NCBI RefSeq assembly: GCF_900589395.1
Contig: NZ_UUIS01000079.1
Coordinates: forward strand, 1-64,000
Direction: 5' to 3'
Length of the DNA: 64,000 nt
From: Pseudomonas viridiflava
Lineage (GTDB): Bacteria; Pseudomonadota; Gammaproteobacteria; Pseudomonadales; Pseudomonadaceae
Each line of letters begins with the position of its first letter. Position 1 is the stretch's first letter. The position numbers and the translations under genes were made by a program. Below are positions 7,566 to 15,767 of this stretch, piece by piece. The notes under the pieces were generated by a model, which searched no databases, had not been told where the DNA came from, and saw only the letters and a program-made list of their open reading frames with translations.

Positions 7566-8915
7566 ATGTTTCGCGCCTTGATCGCCCTTGTTCTGGTCTG
7601 CCTGCTCAACCCGGCGTTTGCCGAGGATGAACGGGCACAGACCCAAAAACAGATAGACGCCGCCCGTCAGGACGTTGCTGAGCTGCAAAAGGTACTCAGC
7701 AAGCTGCAGGCCGAAAAGAGCGGCGTCCAGAAAGACCTACGCGCCACCGAAACCGAAATGGGCAAGCTGGAAAAGCAGGTCGAGGTCCTGCAACACGAAC
7801 TAAAAAAGACCGAAGTCGAGCTCCAGAGGCTCGACCATGAAAAGAAAAAACTGGGTGAATCAAAGGTCGAGCAGCAACGCTTGATCGCCATCCAGGCTCG
7901 CGCCGCCTACCAGGGCGGGCGCCAGGAATACATCAAGCTGCTGCTCAACCAGCAGCACCCGGAAAAATTCGCCCGCACCCTCGCCTACTACGACTACCTG
8001 AGCAAGGCGCGCCTGGAGCAGTTGCAGCAGTTCAACGAAACCCTGCATCAATTGGCCGGGGTCGAAAAGGACATCGACCTGCAGCAGGCGCAATTGCTGG
8101 TGCAGAAAAGCAGCCTTGAAAGCCGTACCCAGGAACTGGGCAAGGTGCGCGAAGAGCGCCAGAAGGTGCTGGCCAGGATCAACCAGGACTACAAGGCGGG
8201 CGATCAGAAACTGCAGGCCCGCCAGCAGGACCAGGCCGAGTTGAACACGGTGCTCAAGACCATCGAGGAAACCCTTGCCCGCCAGGCCCGGGAGGCGGAG
8301 CAAGCGCGCCAGAAAGCACTGATCGCCGCCCGCGAGGCCGAAGCCCAGGCGCAGCGCGCCCGCGAGCGTGAACAGCAACTCCAGCGCGAGGCCGTGGCCC
8401 GCAACGAACGCGAGCAAAGCAATAGCCGCCGTGACGATGAACCCGTGCCGCCGCGCCCGGTCCAACCCCCCGGCCCTGTCGTGTCCAGCAGTGGCGCTGC
8501 CTATGGCGGTGCTTTTGCAGAGGCCAGGGGTAAACTTCCGTGGCCGATCAATGGTCGACTGTTGGCACGCTTTGGCGAAGCACGCGGCGATGATGAGCGT
8601 TCGCGCTGGGACGGCGTGATGATCAGCGCTTCCGCCGGCAGCCAGGTGCACGCCGTGCATGGCGGTCGGGTGGTCTTTGCCGACTGGTTGCGCGGCTCCG
8701 GACTTCTGGTCATTCTCGATCACGGCAACGGTTACCTGACCCTCTACGGGCACAACCAGAGCCTGCTCAAGAAAGCCGGTGACATCGTCAAGGCCGGTGA
8801 ACCCATTGCCACGGCCGGCAACAGTGGCGGCCAGGAAGCAGCAGCGCTGTATTTCGCCATACGTCAGCAGGGTCGCCCCAGCGACCCGGCCCAATGGTGC
8901 CGCACTCAAGGGTAA
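7566..8915 (+). CDS. envC: Murein hydrolase activator EnvC
   Basis: Periplasmic division protein of 449 residues that activates N-acetylmuramyl-L-alanine amidases and is controlled by FtsEX. From ATG 7566: signal peptide residues 1-19 (cleavage at AFA-EDE), a long charged coiled coil from about 22 to 290 (repeated QKQIDAARQ, EKQVEVLQHELKK, heptads), then a C-terminal LytM (M23) domain (LPWPINGRLLARFGEARG... GSGLLVILDHGNGYLTLYGH). The metal ligands of active M23 peptidases are replaced (RWDGVMIS and LYFAIR where HxxxD and HxH would be), as expected for an activator with no peptidase activity of its own. Lies upstream of ctpA with 31 bases between. Confidence 0.93.
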   Translation: MFRALIALVLVCLLNPAFAEDERAQTQKQIDAARQDVAELQKVLSKLQAEKSGVQKDLRATETEMGKLEKQVEVLQHELKKTEVELQRLDHEKKKLGESKVEQQRLIAIQARAAYQGGRQEYIKLLLNQQHPEKFARTLAYYDYLSKARLEQLQQFNETLHQLAGVEKDIDLQQAQLLVQKSSLESRTQELGKVREERQKVLARINQDYKAGDQKLQARQQDQAELNTVLKTIEETLARQAREAEQARQKALIAAREAEAQAQRAREREQQLQREAVARNEREQSNSRRDDEPVPPRPVQPPGPVVSSSGAAYGGAFAEARGKLPWPINGRLLARFGEARGDDERSRWDGVMISASAGSQVHAVHGGRVVFADWLRGSGLLVILDHGNGYLTLYGHNQSLLKKAGDIVKAGEPIATAGNSGGQEAAALYFAIRQQGRPSDPAQWCRTQG

Positions 8916-8946
8916 GCGGCACCACCTTCTTCAGGAGCTTGTCAGC

Positions 8947-10266
8947 ATGCAGCATCTGTCCCGCCTTACCTCGCTGGCCCTGGCGGTTGCCCTTGTGGTC
9001 GGCGCGCCGCTGGCCCTGGCCGCCGAGAAAATCGCGCCAGCCCCGGCAGTCGCCCCCGCCAATGCCAAGGCGCCATTGCCGCTGGACGAGCTGCGTACCT
9101 TTGCCGAGGTGCTCGACCGGGTCAAGGCCGCCTATGTCGAGCCGGTCGACGACAAGACACTGCTGGAGAACGCCATCAAGGGCATGCTCAGCAACCTTGA
9201 TCCGCACTCGGCCTACCTGGGCCCGGAAGACTTCCAGGAGCTGCAGGAAAGCACCAGCGGTGAATTCGGCGGCCTGGGCATCGAGGTGGGTGTCGAGGAC
9301 GGTTTCGTCAAGGTGGTCTCGCCCATCGACGACACCCCGGCGTCCAAGGCCGGCATCGAGGCCGGCGACCTGATCGTCAAGATCAACGGCGCGCCGACCC
9401 AGGGCCAGACCATGCAGGAAGCGGTCGACAAGATGCGCGGCAAGATCGGGGAAAAAATCACCCTGACCCTGGTGCGTGACGGCGGCAACCCATTCGATGT
9501 GACCCTGGCGCGGGCCATCATCCAGGTCAAGAGCGTCAAGGCTCAACTGCTTGAAAGCGGCTATGGCTATATCCGCATCACCCAGTTCCAGGTCAAGACC
9601 GGCGACGAAGTAGGCAAGGCACTGGCCAAGCTGCGCAAGGACCACGGCAACAAGAAGCTCAGCGGCGTCATCCTCGACCTGCGCAACAACCCCGGCGGCG
9701 TGTTGCAGTCAGCGGTGGCCGTGGCCGACCACTTCCTGACCAAGGGCATGATCGTCTACACCAAAGGTCGCATCGCCAACTCCGAGCTGCGTTTCTATGC
9801 CGACCCGGCCGATGCCAGCGAAGGCGTGCCCCTGGCCGTGCTGATCAACGGCGGCAGCGCCTCGGCGTCGGAAATCGTCGCCGGTGCCCTGCAAGACCAG
9901 AAGCGCGGCATCCTGATGGGCACCGACACCTTCGGCAAAGGCTCGGTGCAGACCGTGCTGCCGCTGAACAACGACCGCGCCCTGAAGATCACCACTGCGC
10001 TGTACTACACGCCCAATGGCCGCTCGATCCAGGCGCAGGGCATCAACCCGGACATTGTGGTGCGTCGCGCCAAGCTCACCAGCGAGGCCGATGGCGAGAA
10101 CTACCGCGAAGCCGACCTGCTCGGTCACCTGGGCAATGGCAACGGCGGCGCCGACAAGCCGACGGTCAAGAACACCCCTGGCAAGGCACGACCACAGGAT
10201 GAGGATTACCAGCTCAATCAGGCCCTCAGCCTGCTCAAGGGCCTGAGTATCACCCGCGGCAACTGA
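8947..10266 (+). CDS. ctpA: Carboxyl-terminal processing protease CtpA (S41 family)
   Basis: Periplasmic serine protease of 439 residues. From ATG 8947 (AGGAG upstream): signal peptide 1-28, N-terminal helix region, PDZ domain (GLGIEVGVEDGFVKVVSPIDD to about residue 180), then the S41 fold. The Ser306/Lys331 dyad is visible in GGSASASEIVAGALQD and TDTFGKGSVQT, spaced 25 residues as in Prc/CtpA enzymes. In Pseudomonas, CtpA cleaves peptidoglycan cross-link hydrolases and is partnered with a lipoprotein adaptor. Position after envC suggests a shared role in cell-wall turnover. Its stop codon overlaps the next start by one base (TGATG), indicating translational coupling. Confidence 0.95.
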   Translation: MQHLSRLTSLALAVALVVGAPLALAAEKIAPAPAVAPANAKAPLPLDELRTFAEVLDRVKAAYVEPVDDKTLLENAIKGMLSNLDPHSAYLGPEDFQELQESTSGEFGGLGIEVGVEDGFVKVVSPIDDTPASKAGIEAGDLIVKINGAPTQGQTMQEAVDKMRGKIGEKITLTLVRDGGNPFDVTLARAIIQVKSVKAQLLESGYGYIRITQFQVKTGDEVGKALAKLRKDHGNKKLSGVILDLRNNPGGVLQSAVAVADHFLTKGMIVYTKGRIANSELRFYADPADASEGVPLAVLINGGSASASEIVAGALQDQKRGILMGTDTFGKGSVQTVLPLNNDRALKITTALYYTPNGRSIQAQGINPDIVVRRAKLTSEADGENYREADLLGHLGNGNGGADKPTVKNTPGKARPQDEDYQLNQALSLLKGLSITRGN

Positions 10267-11045
10267 TGCGCGGTTTCCCTCGACTGCGGCTGGCGCTGGC
10301 ACTGCTGCTGGCCGGCCTGACCTTCAGCGCCGCCGGCCAGCCACCGGCGCGCGCCTACCTGAGCGTGATCATTGACGACCTGGGGCAGAACCCGGCCAGG
10401 GACAGCCGCACGCTGGCCCTGCCGGGGCCGGTAACCCTGGCGATCATGCCCGACACCCCGCACGCCACCGACTTCGCCCGACAGGCCCACAAGGCCGGCA
10501 AGACCGTGATTCTGCACATGCCCATGGACCCGGCCACCGGGCCCTACGCCTGGCATCCCGGCCTGCCGACCACCGAGCTGCAAGGCCGCCTGGACGCCGC
10601 GCTGCTCAAGGTGCCGTTCGCTGCCGGCGTCAATAACCACATGGGCAGCCGCATGACCGCCGAGCCCGGCGCGATGGCCTGGCTGATGGCCGAGCTGCAG
10701 CGCCGCCATCTGTTTTTCGTCGACAGCCGCACCAGCGCCCGTACCGTGGCCGCCGCCGAGGCGCAGAAGATCGGGCTGGCCAGCCTGTCGCGGGATGTGT
10801 TTCTCGATGATGAACGCACCGCCGAGGCCATCACCCGGCAACTGCACACAGCCATCCGCGTAGCGCGTGAGCAAGGCAGCGCCGTGGTCATCGGCCATCC
10901 TTATCCGGTCACCCTGGAGGTCCTGGAACGCGAGTTGCCCAGGCTCAAGGCCCAGGGTGTGGAGTGGATCGAGCTGAGCCACATGATCAGCCTGCGCGGC
11001 AACAAGGCCATGGCCGGGCACGGCAAGGACGGCGTGTACCGCTGA
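10266..11045 (+). CDS. Divergent polysaccharide deacetylase family protein (DUF610/YibQ-like)
   Basis: Exported protein of 259 residues with a signal peptide (about 1-24) and the divergent polysaccharide deacetylase fold. Visible motifs are LSVIIDDLGQNP (paired Asp of the metal site), LAIMPDTPHA, VILHMPMDP and GVNNHMGSRMT, with FFVDSRTSARTVA and VVIGHPYPVTLEVL further on. The family is usually encoded after envC-ctpA, as here, in what looks like a gpmI-envC-ctpA-deacetylase cluster acting on the envelope. The start overlaps the ctpA stop. The substrate is unknown. Confidence 0.9.
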   Translation: MRGFPRLRLALALLLAGLTFSAAGQPPARAYLSVIIDDLGQNPARDSRTLALPGPVTLAIMPDTPHATDFARQAHKAGKTVILHMPMDPATGPYAWHPGLPTTELQGRLDAALLKVPFAAGVNNHMGSRMTAEPGAMAWLMAELQRRHLFFVDSRTSARTVAAAEAQKIGLASLSRDVFLDDERTAEAITRQLHTAIRVAREQGSAVVIGHPYPVTLEVLERELPRLKAQGVEWIELSHMISLRGNKAMAGHGKDGVYR

Positions 11046-11075
11046 CACAGCCTGTCGCGGTCACGCAGCCACCTC

Positions 11076-11205
11076 GTAGGAGCGGCTTCAGCGGCGACCG
11101 GCTGCGCCAGCAGTCGTAAATTTGCAGCGCTTCATGGATTTCTGTGAGCGCTTCGCGCTCAATCAAGGGGGTCCGGCATTCCGGCAGAGCCCCCTCCCAC
11201 CACCG
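11076..11205. repeat. REP arm with conserved spacer and a separate GCCCCCTCCCAC arm
   Basis: GTAGGAGCGGCTTCAGCGGCGACCGGCTGCGCCAGCAGTCGTAAATTT begins at 11076, sharing the spacer block of the other repeats. A second REP type (CCGGCAGAGCCCCCTCCCAC) lies near 11180-11205. The full inverted partner is not clear, so the element is degenerate. It lies between the convergent deacetylase and binding-protein genes. Confidence 0.6.
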
Positions 11206-11238
11206 CGTGTCAGTCCGGATTGATCGGTATCGCGCGCC

Positions 11239-12015
11239 CTACAAGTACTTGTCCATGATCTGTTCGATCAGGCCTTCGGCGCGCATCTGGTCCAGGGCTT
11301 TTTGCAAGCGGTCCACCAAGGGTTGCGGGGTGTCCTTGTTCAGCGCCAGGTACAGTTCGGCCTTGTTGAAGCGCAGCACCGTCTTGAGCCCGGTGATGCC
11401 ATCCTGGCGCGCCAGCCAGCGGCCGACCGGGTCGGCGGTGGCCCACAGGTCAAGCTGACCGTTGACCAGCCGGCGCGGGTTGTCCTGGTCGCGCAGCATC
11501 AAGACCGGATCGAAGCCCTTGAGCAATAAATGCTCGGCCAGGGCATCGCCCTTGTAGGCGCCCACGCGGTAGCTTTTGGCCTGTTCCAGATCGGTAAGCG
11601 CCACGATCGGGCTGTCAGCCCGCGCCAGCAACACCCATTCGACCGGAGCAATCGGCCCGACCCACTTGAACAGTGGCTCGCGCTCGGGCGTGCGCACCGT
11701 GGAGAACACCGCGTAGCCGGGATTTTCCAGGGCCAGCTTGTAGACCCGCTCCCACGGAAAACGCAGCGTCAGGTTGTACTCGACCCCGGCACGCTTGAAG
11801 GTCTCGCGCATGATCTGCACCGAGATGCCGTCGAGGTTGCTGTCCTGGGCGAAGTTGCGGCCGTCGACCGCCATGTTGTACGGCGGGTAGTTCTCGGTGA
11901 GCAGGACGATCTTGCGCACGCCCCCCTCGCCGCCACGCGCGACGGCGCTCAGCAGTGGAATCAGACCCAGCAGGACAAGCAAAAGACCCTTGAGCATATT
12001 CCGGGACTCGAACAT
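11239..12015 (-). CDS. Periplasmic solute-binding protein, family 3 (amino-acid type)
   Basis: 258 residues from ATG 12015; an alternative start at 11997 would give MLKGLLLVLLGLIPLLSAVA, a clean signal peptide, and is equally plausible. The mature part shows the SBP_bac_3 fold: IVLLTENYPPYNMAVDG, LDGISVQIMRETFKRAGV, FSTVRTPEREPLFKWVGPI, and a final PQPLVDRLQKALDQMRAEG. No permease or ATPase gene is adjacent, so it may act as a sensor-like or orphan binding protein rather than part of a transporter. The start signals are weak in both cases. The gene lies 78 bases downstream of hisF on the same strand. Confidence 0.8.
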   Translation of the reverse strand: MFESRNMLKGLLLVLLGLIPLLSAVARGGEGGVRKIVLLTENYPPYNMAVDGRNFAQDSNLDGISVQIMRETFKRAGVEYNLTLRFPWERVYKLALENPGYAVFSTVRTPEREPLFKWVGPIAPVEWVLLARADSPIVALTDLEQAKSYRVGAYKGDALAEHLLLKGFDPVLMLRDQDNPRRLVNGQLDLWATADPVGRWLARQDGITGLKTVLRFNKAELYLALNKDTPQPLVDRLQKALDQMRAEGLIEQIMDKYL

Positions 12016-12093
12016 GACGACCGATGCAGAGTGCCGCGAAGCAGCCAGGCTGTCTACCGGGGGCGCACCGGTGCGCACCGGCAGCCAACCGGA

Positions 12094-12864
12094 TCAGCGC
12101 ACCACGATGCCGCGCTGGGCCATGTAGGCCTTGGCTTCGGGCACGGTGTACTCGCCGAAGTGGAAGATGCTGGCGGCCAGCACGGCACTGGCATGGCCTT
12201 CGAGCACGCCGGCCGCCAGGTGCTCCAGGTTGCCGACGCCGCCCGAGGCAATCACCGGAATGCCCAGCGCATCGCTGATAGCGCGGGTCACGCCCAGGTC
12301 GAAGCCATTCTTCATGCCGTCCTGGTCCATGCTGGTCAGCAGGATTTCACCGGCGCCCAGGCCTTCCATCTTTTTCGCCCACTCAACGGCATCCAGGCCG
12401 GTCGGCTTGCGACCGCCGTGGGTGAAGATCTCCCAGCGCGGGGGTTCACCGGGGCCGGAGACTTTCTTGGCGTCGATGGCGACCACGATGCACTGTGAAC
12501 CGAAACGCGAGGCGGCCTCGCCGACGAATTCGGGGGTGAATACCGCGGCGGTGTTGATCGACACCTTGTCGGCGCCGGCATTGAGCAGGTTGCGGATGTC
12601 CTGCACCGTGCGCACGCCACCGCCGACGGTCAGCGGGATGAACACCTGGCTGGCCATGCGCTCGACAGTGTGCAACGTGGTGTCACGGCCATCGACGCTG
12701 GCGGTGATGTCCAGGAAAGTGATTTCGTCCGCGCCCTGCTCGTTATAGCGCCGGGCGATTTCCACCGGGTCGCCGGCATCGCGGATGTTCTCGAACTTGA
12801 CGCCCTTGACCACACGGCCGTTGTCGACGTCCAGGCAAGGGATGATGCGTTTGGCCAAAGCCAT
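12094..12864 (-). CDS. hisF: Imidazole glycerol phosphate synthase, cyclase subunit
   Basis: With HisH makes imidazole glycerol phosphate and AICAR from PRFAR in histidine synthesis. A 256-residue (beta/alpha)8 barrel; the conserved opening MALAKRIIPCLDVDNGRVVKGVKFENIRDAGDPVE carries the catalytic Asp (residue 12), and the second catalytic Asp lies in LLTSMDQDGMKNGFD. The phosphate loops LTVGGGVRT and VIASGGVGNLEHL are intact. It is the promoter-distal member of the minus-strand set hisB-hisH-DUF2164-hisA-hisF, separated from hisA by a REPIN with internal tandem repeats. Confidence 0.97.
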   Translation of the reverse strand: MALAKRIIPCLDVDNGRVVKGVKFENIRDAGDPVEIARRYNEQGADEITFLDITASVDGRDTTLHTVERMASQVFIPLTVGGGVRTVQDIRNLLNAGADKVSINTAAVFTPEFVGEAASRFGSQCIVVAIDAKKVSGPGEPPRWEIFTHGGRKPTGLDAVEWAKKMEGLGAGEILLTSMDQDGMKNGFDLGVTRAISDALGIPVIASGGVGNLEHLAAGVLEGHASAVLAASIFHFGEYTVPEAKAYMAQRGIVVR

Positions 12865-12881
12865 GGGGTCAATCTCCGGTT

Positions 12882-13054
12882 GTAGGAGCGCGCTTGCCCG
12901 CGACCGAGTGCGTTAGCAGTCGTAAATTTTCAGCGTTTCGCAGATTTACAGTCGTAAATTTTCAGCGTTTCGCAGATTTACAGTCGTAAATTTTCAGCGT
13001 CTACACAATTTTTGCGAGCGCTACGCACTCGGTCGCGGGCAAGCGCGCTCCTAC
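12882..13054. repeat. REPIN with internal 32-bp tandem repeats
   Basis: The arms GTAGGAGCGCGCTTGCCCGC and GCGGGCAAGCGCGCTCCTAC are perfectly inverted. Inside, a 32-base unit beginning CAGTCGTAAATTTTCAGCGT is present at 12917-12948 and 12949-12980 and again in part from 12981, so the spacer has expanded in tandem. It lies between hisF and hisA within the his gene set. Confidence 0.9.
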
Positions 13055-13070
13055 CTGTTAGCGAGCGTTG

Positions 13071-13808
13071 TTATCGCGTGTAGTTATCGCAGAAAGCCTG
13101 GGCCTCGGCGACGTCCAGGGTGCCTTCGTAGATCGCACGGCCGGTGATCGCGCCGATGATGCCGGGCGCCCTGGCGTCCAGCAGGGTCTTGATGTCGCCC
13201 AGGTTATGGATGCCGCCGGAGGCGATCACCGGAATGCGCGTGGCCTGCGCCAGCGCAGCGGTGAATGGCACGTTGCAGCCCTGCATCATGCCGTCCTTGG
13301 CAATGTCGGTGTAGACGATCGCCGAGACGCCATCGGCCTCGAAGCGCTTGGCCAGGTCGATGACCTGCACCGTGCTGATCTCGGCCCAGCCGTCGGTGGC
13401 GACAAAACCGTCCTTGGCATCCAGGCCGACAATCACCTTGCCCGGAAACGCCCGGCAGGCCTCGGCCACGAACTCGGGTTCCTTGACCGCCTTGGTGCCG
13501 ATGATGACGTAGCTGACACCGGCCTTGACGTAGTGCTCGATGGTTTCCAGCGAACGAATGCCGCCGCCGATCTGGGTCGGCAGGTGCGGGTAGCGCCTGG
13601 CAATGGCCGTGACCACCTCACCGTTGACCGGCTGGCCTTCGAAGGCGCCGTTCAGGTCGACCAGGTGCAGGCGGCGGCAGCCGCCCTCGACCCATTTGGC
13701 GGCCATGCTGACCGGGTCATCGGAAAACACCGTGGAGTCTTCCATGCGGCCTTGGCGCAAGCGCACGCACGCACCGTCTTTGAGGTCGATTGCAGGAATG
13801 ATCAGCAT
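13071..13808 (-). CDS. hisA: ProFAR isomerase (phosphoribosylformimino-AICAR-phosphate isomerase)
   Basis: Fourth step of histidine synthesis, an Amadori rearrangement of ProFAR to PRFAR. 245 residues; a half-barrel-duplicated fold related to HisF. The catalytic Asp8 lies in MLIIPAIDLKDGACVRLRQG and the second in VYTDIAKDGMMQG; phosphate sites are GGGIRS and IASGGIHNLGDI. Length and start are standard. Upstream lies a short REP hairpin (13824-13883), then the DUF2164 gene on the same strand. Confidence 0.97.
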   Translation of the reverse strand: MLIIPAIDLKDGACVRLRQGRMEDSTVFSDDPVSMAAKWVEGGCRRLHLVDLNGAFEGQPVNGEVVTAIARRYPHLPTQIGGGIRSLETIEHYVKAGVSYVIIGTKAVKEPEFVAEACRAFPGKVIVGLDAKDGFVATDGWAEISTVQVIDLAKRFEADGVSAIVYTDIAKDGMMQGCNVPFTAALAQATRIPVIASGGIHNLGDIKTLLDARAPGIIGAITGRAIYEGTLDVAEAQAFCDNYTR

Positions 13809-13823
13809 TGTTGTTCCTTGATT

Positions 13824-13883
13824 CGTAGGAGCGGCTTGAGCCGCGAAACAGACGCCACCGCTCGCGGCTCAAGCCGCTCCTAC
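13824..13883. repeat. Short inverted REP hairpin
   Basis: GTAGGAGCGGCTTGAGCCGCGA faces its inverted copy TCGCGGCTCAAGCCGCTCCTAC across about 16 bases, giving a near-perfect hairpin between hisA and the DUF2164 gene. Confidence 0.85.
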
Positions 13884-13901
13884 GGGTCGTCGTGCGCTCT
13901 C

Positions 13902-14162
13902 TTAATCTTTTTCCAGCGCCCACAGGTCGCTTTCGATCATTTCGAAGCGTTCCTTGAGCAACTGCTGGGCATCGAACAGGGCTCGATTGTAGTAATGCGG
14001 TGCGATCTCGCGGCCAAACAGTTCCAGCACTTCGGCCACCTCGAACGAGCCCAGCTCCAGCTCGAAACGCTCGGCGAACAGGCGCTTGAGCGTGTGGATC
14101 GCGTCCTGCTCCTGTTCGGGGGTCAGCTTCAGGATGGGCGTGCGGGGCTTGGCTCGGCTCAT
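13902..14162 (-). CDS. DUF2164 domain-containing protein
   Basis: 86 residues from ATG 14162, which lies 5 bases after the hisH stop on the same strand, so cotranslation with hisH is likely. The sequence KLTPEQEQDAIHTLKRLFAERFELELGSFEVAEVLELFGREIAPHYYNRALFDAQQLL matches the DUF2164 pattern (acidic, helical, PHYYNRA near the end). Its place between hisH and hisA is conserved in Pseudomonas, but no role in histidine synthesis is known to me. Confidence 0.88.
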   Translation of the reverse strand: MSRAKPRTPILKLTPEQEQDAIHTLKRLFAERFELELGSFEVAEVLELFGREIAPHYYNRALFDAQQLLKERFEMIESDLWALEKD

Positions 14163-14167
14163 GCGGC

Positions 14168-14806
14168 TTACCAGCGCCCGTCCCAGGCCACGAAGTTCTG
14201 CAACAGTTGCAGGCCGTGGGTATGGCTTTTCTCGGGGTGGAACTGCACGGCAAAGCGCGAGCCTTCGGCCAGGGCGGCGGCGAAGTCGACGCCGTAGTGC
14301 CCGCGGCCCACGACCTGGCGCGGGTTGCCGGCGGCAATGTAGTAGCTGTGCACAAAGTAGAAACGCGCCTGGTCCGGGATGTCGTGCCACAGCGGGTGGT
14401 CGACGGCCTGGGTGACCTGGTTCCAGCCCATGTGCGGCACCTTGAGGTGCTCGCCGTCTTCGTGCAAGTCCTTGCCGAAGAACTTCACCTGGCCGGGGAA
14501 CAGGTCGATGCAGTCGACGCCGTCGTTTTCTTCACTGCGCTCAAGCAAGGCCTGCATGCCGACGCAGATGCCCAGGAACGGACGGTCCTTGCTCACCTCG
14601 TGCACCAGCGTGTCAAAGCCCAGGCGGCGGATCTCGGCCATGCAGTCGCGGATCGCACCGACACCGGGAAACACCACGCGGTCGGCTTCGCGAATCACCT
14701 TGGCGTCGCTGGTGATGATCACCTTGCCGGCGCCGACGTGCTCAAGGGCCTTGGCGACCGAGTGCAGGTTGCCCATGCCGTAGTCGATGACGGCTACTGT
14801 CTGCAT
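14168..14806 (-). CDS. hisH: Imidazole glycerol phosphate synthase, glutamine amidotransferase subunit
   Basis: Supplies ammonia from glutamine to HisF. 212 residues, class I amidotransferase: the nucleophile Cys81 in LGICVGMQALLERS, the His-Glu pair in VQFHPEKSHTHGLQLLQNF, and the opening VIDYGMGNLHSVAKAL. The start codon overlaps the hisB stop by one base (TGATG), showing translational coupling. The DUF2164 gene follows closely. Confidence 0.97.
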   Translation of the reverse strand: MQTVAVIDYGMGNLHSVAKALEHVGAGKVIITSDAKVIREADRVVFPGVGAIRDCMAEIRRLGFDTLVHEVSKDRPFLGICVGMQALLERSEENDGVDCIDLFPGQVKFFGKDLHEDGEHLKVPHMGWNQVTQAVDHPLWHDIPDQARFYFVHSYYIAAGNPRQVVGRGHYGVDFAAALAEGSRFAVQFHPEKSHTHGLQLLQNFVAWDGRW

Positions 14807-15399
14807 CAGAGCACACCCTTGGTCGACGGCATTTGCCCGGCCATGCGCTCGTCGAGCTCGACGGCCATGCGCAGCGCGCGACCGAACGCCTTGAAGACCG
14901 TCTCGATCTGGTGGTGCGTGTTGGTGCCGCGCAGGTTGTCGATGTGCAGGCTGACCAGGGCGTGGTTGACGAAGCCCTGGAAGAATTCCTGGAACAGGTC
15001 GACGTCGAAACGACCGACCACCGCACGGGTGTACGGCACATGCATCTGCAGGCCCGGACGGCCCGAGAAGTCGATGACCACGCGCGACAGGGCTTCATCG
15101 AGTGGCACATAGGAATGGCCATAGCGACGGATGCCCTTCTTGTCGCCGATGGCCTGGCTGAAGGCCTGGCCCAGCGTGATCCCGACGTCCTCCACGGTGT
15201 GGTGGTCGTCGATGGCCAGGTCGCCCTTGCACTCGATGTCCAGGTCGATCAGCCCGTGCCGGGCGATCTGGTCAAGCATGTGCTCAAGGAAGGGAACACC
15301 GATATCGAATCGGGCCTTTCCGGTGCCATCCAGGTTGATCGAGACCTTGATCTGGGTTTCCAGAGTGTTGCGCTCGACGGATGCCTTACGTTCGGCCAT
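14806..15399 (-). CDS. hisB: Imidazoleglycerol-phosphate dehydratase
   Basis: Dehydrates imidazole glycerol phosphate to imidazole acetol phosphate, a manganese enzyme. 197 residues as a single-domain HisB (no fused phosphatase, unlike E. coli). Metal-binding repeats are visible in PFLEHMLDQIARHG, DLAIDDHHTVEDVGI, FQEFFQGFVNHALVSLHID and NTHHQIETVFKAFGRAL. The ATG at 15399 is preferred to the GTG one codon earlier because GGAG is six bases upstream. First gene of the his set, so the promoter should lie in 15400-15767. Confidence 0.97.
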   Translation of the reverse strand: MAERKASVERNTLETQIKVSINLDGTGKARFDIGVPFLEHMLDQIARHGLIDLDIECKGDLAIDDHHTVEDVGITLGQAFSQAIGDKKGIRRYGHSYVPLDEALSRVVIDFSGRPGLQMHVPYTRAVVGRFDVDLFQEFFQGFVNHALVSLHIDNLRGTNTHHQIETVFKAFGRALRMAVELDERMAGQMPSTKGVL

Positions 15400-15767
15400 C
15401 ACCAGCTCCGCAAATCAGTAGCGAAAAAGGCGGCCATTATAGGCCCAGAAGCGCCCGGCATGAAGCCAAGAGACGACAGGAAGGCGATTTGATGGCGACC
15501 GGCCCGCCGAGCGGAGGGATTTACAGAGGATCAATGACCTTCACAGGTGGGCCGGTGGGTGAGCCCAACCCGTGTGCAGCGCACAGCCACACAGCCTGTG
15601 GAAGCGACCAACGGTCGCGAAAGGGCCGGCACATCCAGCCCCTTCAGCGCCTGAAGGGCCGCATTCGCTGATCGGCATTACCCCGTAGGAGCGGATTTAT
15701 CCGCGAAACGCGCGATACGGTGTTGAAGCCATTTGCAGCTAAAACAGCGCCTACGGATTCGACCGGT
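15400..15767. other. Upstream region of the his genes with REP-like repeats
   Basis: About 370 bases without a convincing gene, between hisB and the tyrB stop codon. It should carry the promoter of hisB-hisH-DUF2164-hisA-hisF, though no clear -35/-10 pair was found. Repeats: GCGACCAACGGTCGCGAAAGGGCCGGC near 15604 (also present near 50063) and GTAGGAGCGGATTTATCCGCGAAACGCG near 15687. No leader peptide rich in His was found. Confidence 0.5.

Noticed and set aside
15400..15767. His-rich leader peptide attenuator for the his genes
   Set aside because: No short frame with consecutive His codons was found upstream of hisB.
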